A stretch of DNA of 64,000 nt, from positions 1,116,001-1,180,000 of the forward strand of contig NC_011666.1 in NCBI RefSeq assembly GCF_000021745.1, written 5' to 3'. This document shows, piece after piece, positions 62,859-64,000 of the stretch (position 1 is its first letter; each line of letters starts with the position of its first letter). The notes under the pieces were generated by a model. It saw only the letters and a list, made by a program, of their open reading frames with translations, searched no databases and was not told the DNA's origin. The position numbers and the translations under genes are program-made. Source of the DNA: Methylocella silvestris BL2. Its GTDB lineage: Bacteria; Pseudomonadota; Alphaproteobacteria; Rhizobiales; Beijerinckiaceae.

Positions 62859-63860
62859 ATGGCCGCATCTTTTGCAAGGCGCGTCTGCGCGTGCGCAGGC
62901 GTCTTATGCGCGCTTGCGGCTCTGGCGATTGGCGCCGCAGGGGGCGCCCGCGCGCAAAACGCCGTCTGGCGCGTCCCGGATATGAGGGCCCTGCCGGACG
63001 ATGCGCATGGCAGGCTTGTCCGGCTGGGCCGCGAAATCGTGACGCAAACGCCGGCGCTGATTGGGCCCGGCGCTCCCGATCCGGCGCAACGCTTCGCCGG
63101 CAACAATCTGGCCTGCGCCGATTGCCACCTCGAGGCCGGAACAAAGAAATTCGGCCTACCGCTGTTTGGCCTGATCGCCGACTTCCCTGCCTACAGCGAG
63201 CGGCGCGGCGTCGAGATTTCGCTTCCCCAGCGGATCGACTCCTGTTTGACCCGCAGCCTCAATGGACGCGCCGCGCCGGCGGATTCGCCAGCGATTGCCG
63301 CGCTTGTCGCCTATCTGGATTTTCTCTCCTCCGGCATGACCCCGGGCGAGCAACTCGCGGGCCATGGCTCCGGCGCGATCCCGGAACTGGATCGCGCGGC
63401 CGACCCGAAGCGCGGAGAGCCGATCTACGCCACGATTTGCGCCGCCTGCCACCGCGCCGACGGGGCCGGCGTGCCGCGCGATCCGGGCGCCTTGAGCCTT
63501 GGCTATGCCGTTCCGCCGCTTTGGGGCGCGGACAGTTTTAACGACGGCGCGGGCATGGCGCGGCTGATCACAATGGCGAATTTCGCCCATTCGAACATGC
63601 CGGGGGGCGCCGATTATCTGAACCCGAAACTATCCGTCGAGGAGGCCTGGGACGTTGCCGCTTTCGTCGAATCGCAGCAGCGGCCGCAAAAGCCCGGCCT
63701 CGACCATGATTTTCCCGATCTCATCGAAAAGCCGATCGACGCGCCCTATGGCCCCTACGCCGACGGTTTTAGCGCGGAGCAGCATAAATACGGGCCGTTC
63801 GCGCCGATCCGAGCGGAGATCGCGCGGCTGAAAGCAGAGCGGGGAGCGAACGCCCAATAG
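62859..63860 (+). CDS. Dihaem cytochrome c, TsdA-like
   Basis: A 333-residue exported protein (signal peptide near residues 10-32) with two c-haem motifs, CADCH (86-90) and CAACH (194-198). Cys129 in QRIDSCLTRSLNG aligns by eye with the axial cysteine of haem 1 in TsdA thiosulfate dehydrogenases, and NNLACADCHLEAGT matches their first haem region. Met247 (SNMPGG) may ligate haem 2. Thiosulfate oxidation to tetrathionate is a reasoned guess. Confidence 0.8.
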   Translation: MAASFARRVCACAGVLCALAALAIGAAGGARAQNAVWRVPDMRALPDDAHGRLVRLGREIVTQTPALIGPGAPDPAQRFAGNNLACADCHLEAGTKKFGLPLFGLIADFPAYSERRGVEISLPQRIDSCLTRSLNGRAAPADSPAIAALVAYLDFLSSGMTPGEQLAGHGSGAIPELDRAADPKRGEPIYATICAACHRADGAGVPRDPGALSLGYAVPPLWGADSFNDGAGMARLITMANFAHSNMPGGADYLNPKLSVEEAWDVAAFVESQQRPQKPGLDHDFPDLIEKPIDAPYGPYADGFSAEQHKYGPFAPIRAEIARLKAERGANAQ

Positions 63861-63984
63861 GGTTGGCATTTCGCCAGGGCGCTAGATTTGCGCCACGGCG
63901 AAACCAAGCGTGTCGTCAAGGCGTCCGCTGAGGCGCGCGATGGTCGCGCGATCACGGGGCGCTGGATGCGAACGGCTTACCCGC

Positions 63985-64000
63985 CTAGCGCACCTTGATC
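63985..64000 (-). CDS. Possible 3' end of a minus-strand gene (partial)
   Basis: A TAG at 63985-63987 on the minus strand ends a frame reading IKVR that runs off the window. Too short to identify. The 120 bases before it (63861-63984) hold nothing recognisable. Confidence 0.15.

Noticed and set aside
1-64000. CRISPR arrays, insertion sequences and prophage genes
   Set aside because: No regularly spaced repeats, transposase or phage structural genes were seen in any frame.

Overview
The window is high-GC chromosomal DNA from an alphaproteobacterium, most likely of the order Hyphomicrobiales (Rhizobiales), and perhaps close to Beijerinckiaceae or Methylocystaceae. The family placement is an impression, not a computed result. 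The order rests on gene content: an imuA-imuB-dnaE2 mutagenesis cassette with a GTTC-N7-GTTC LexA box, a DUF1467 protein, RT0821-like and TIGR02301 proteins, an APS-type CysH, and several small proteins I recall from Rhizobiales. Genes are densely packed, often with ATGA overlaps. I see no rRNA, CRISPR array, prophage or intact insertion sequence.

Layout. 1-1578: a small conserved protein and an outer-membrane barrel protein. 1789-7308: a seven-gene Mrp/Mbh-type cation/proton antiporter operon with no full-length MrpA. 7374-8040: a RelE/Xre toxin-antitoxin pair. 8066-15486: two alpha/beta hydrolases, a DUF1269 protein, an AI-2E-family permease, a patatin lipase and a secreted cysteine-rich protein of unknown function. 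15787-21180: an RND efflux pump and its adaptor, with an AraC-type regulator upstream. 21354-22550: a GltS glutamate symporter. 22551-23752: a gene-poor region with many hairpins followed by an AT-rich stretch.

23753-29640: an FAD oxidoreductase, tRNA-Lys, an L,D-transpeptidase, a DUF971 protein, MoaA, a cold-shock protein and small proteins. 29693-34258: a three-gene overlapping mannose/glycan cluster (ManA, a GT4 fusion, GH130). 34406-40615: a histidine kinase, ApbC/Mrp ATPase, an orphan solute-binding protein, a beta-hydroxyacid dehydrogenase and small membrane proteins. 40921-46908: the SOS-controlled imuA-imuB-dnaE2 translesion synthesis operon. 47048-49515: a pyrrolidone-carboxylate peptidase with an internal insertion and a second DUF900 lipoprotein hydrolase.

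50555-54520: assimilatory sulfur genes, with cysH divergent from cysT-cysW-cysA. 54637-63860: a tandem DedA pair, a metallo-beta-lactamase-fold hydrolase, DUF1499, a DnaJ-like co-chaperone, PdxH-Nudix, TIGR02301, a P1-family peptidase and a TsdA-like dihaem cytochrome c.

The strongest unusual observations are: the MrpA-less antiporter operon whose second antiporter-like subunit lacks the conserved TM5 glutamate; a dispersed, hairpin-rich intergenic repeat of about 110 bp in three copies; the insertion inside Pcp; the hairpin-dense possible RNA at 22621-22843; and the 28-cysteine secreted protein.
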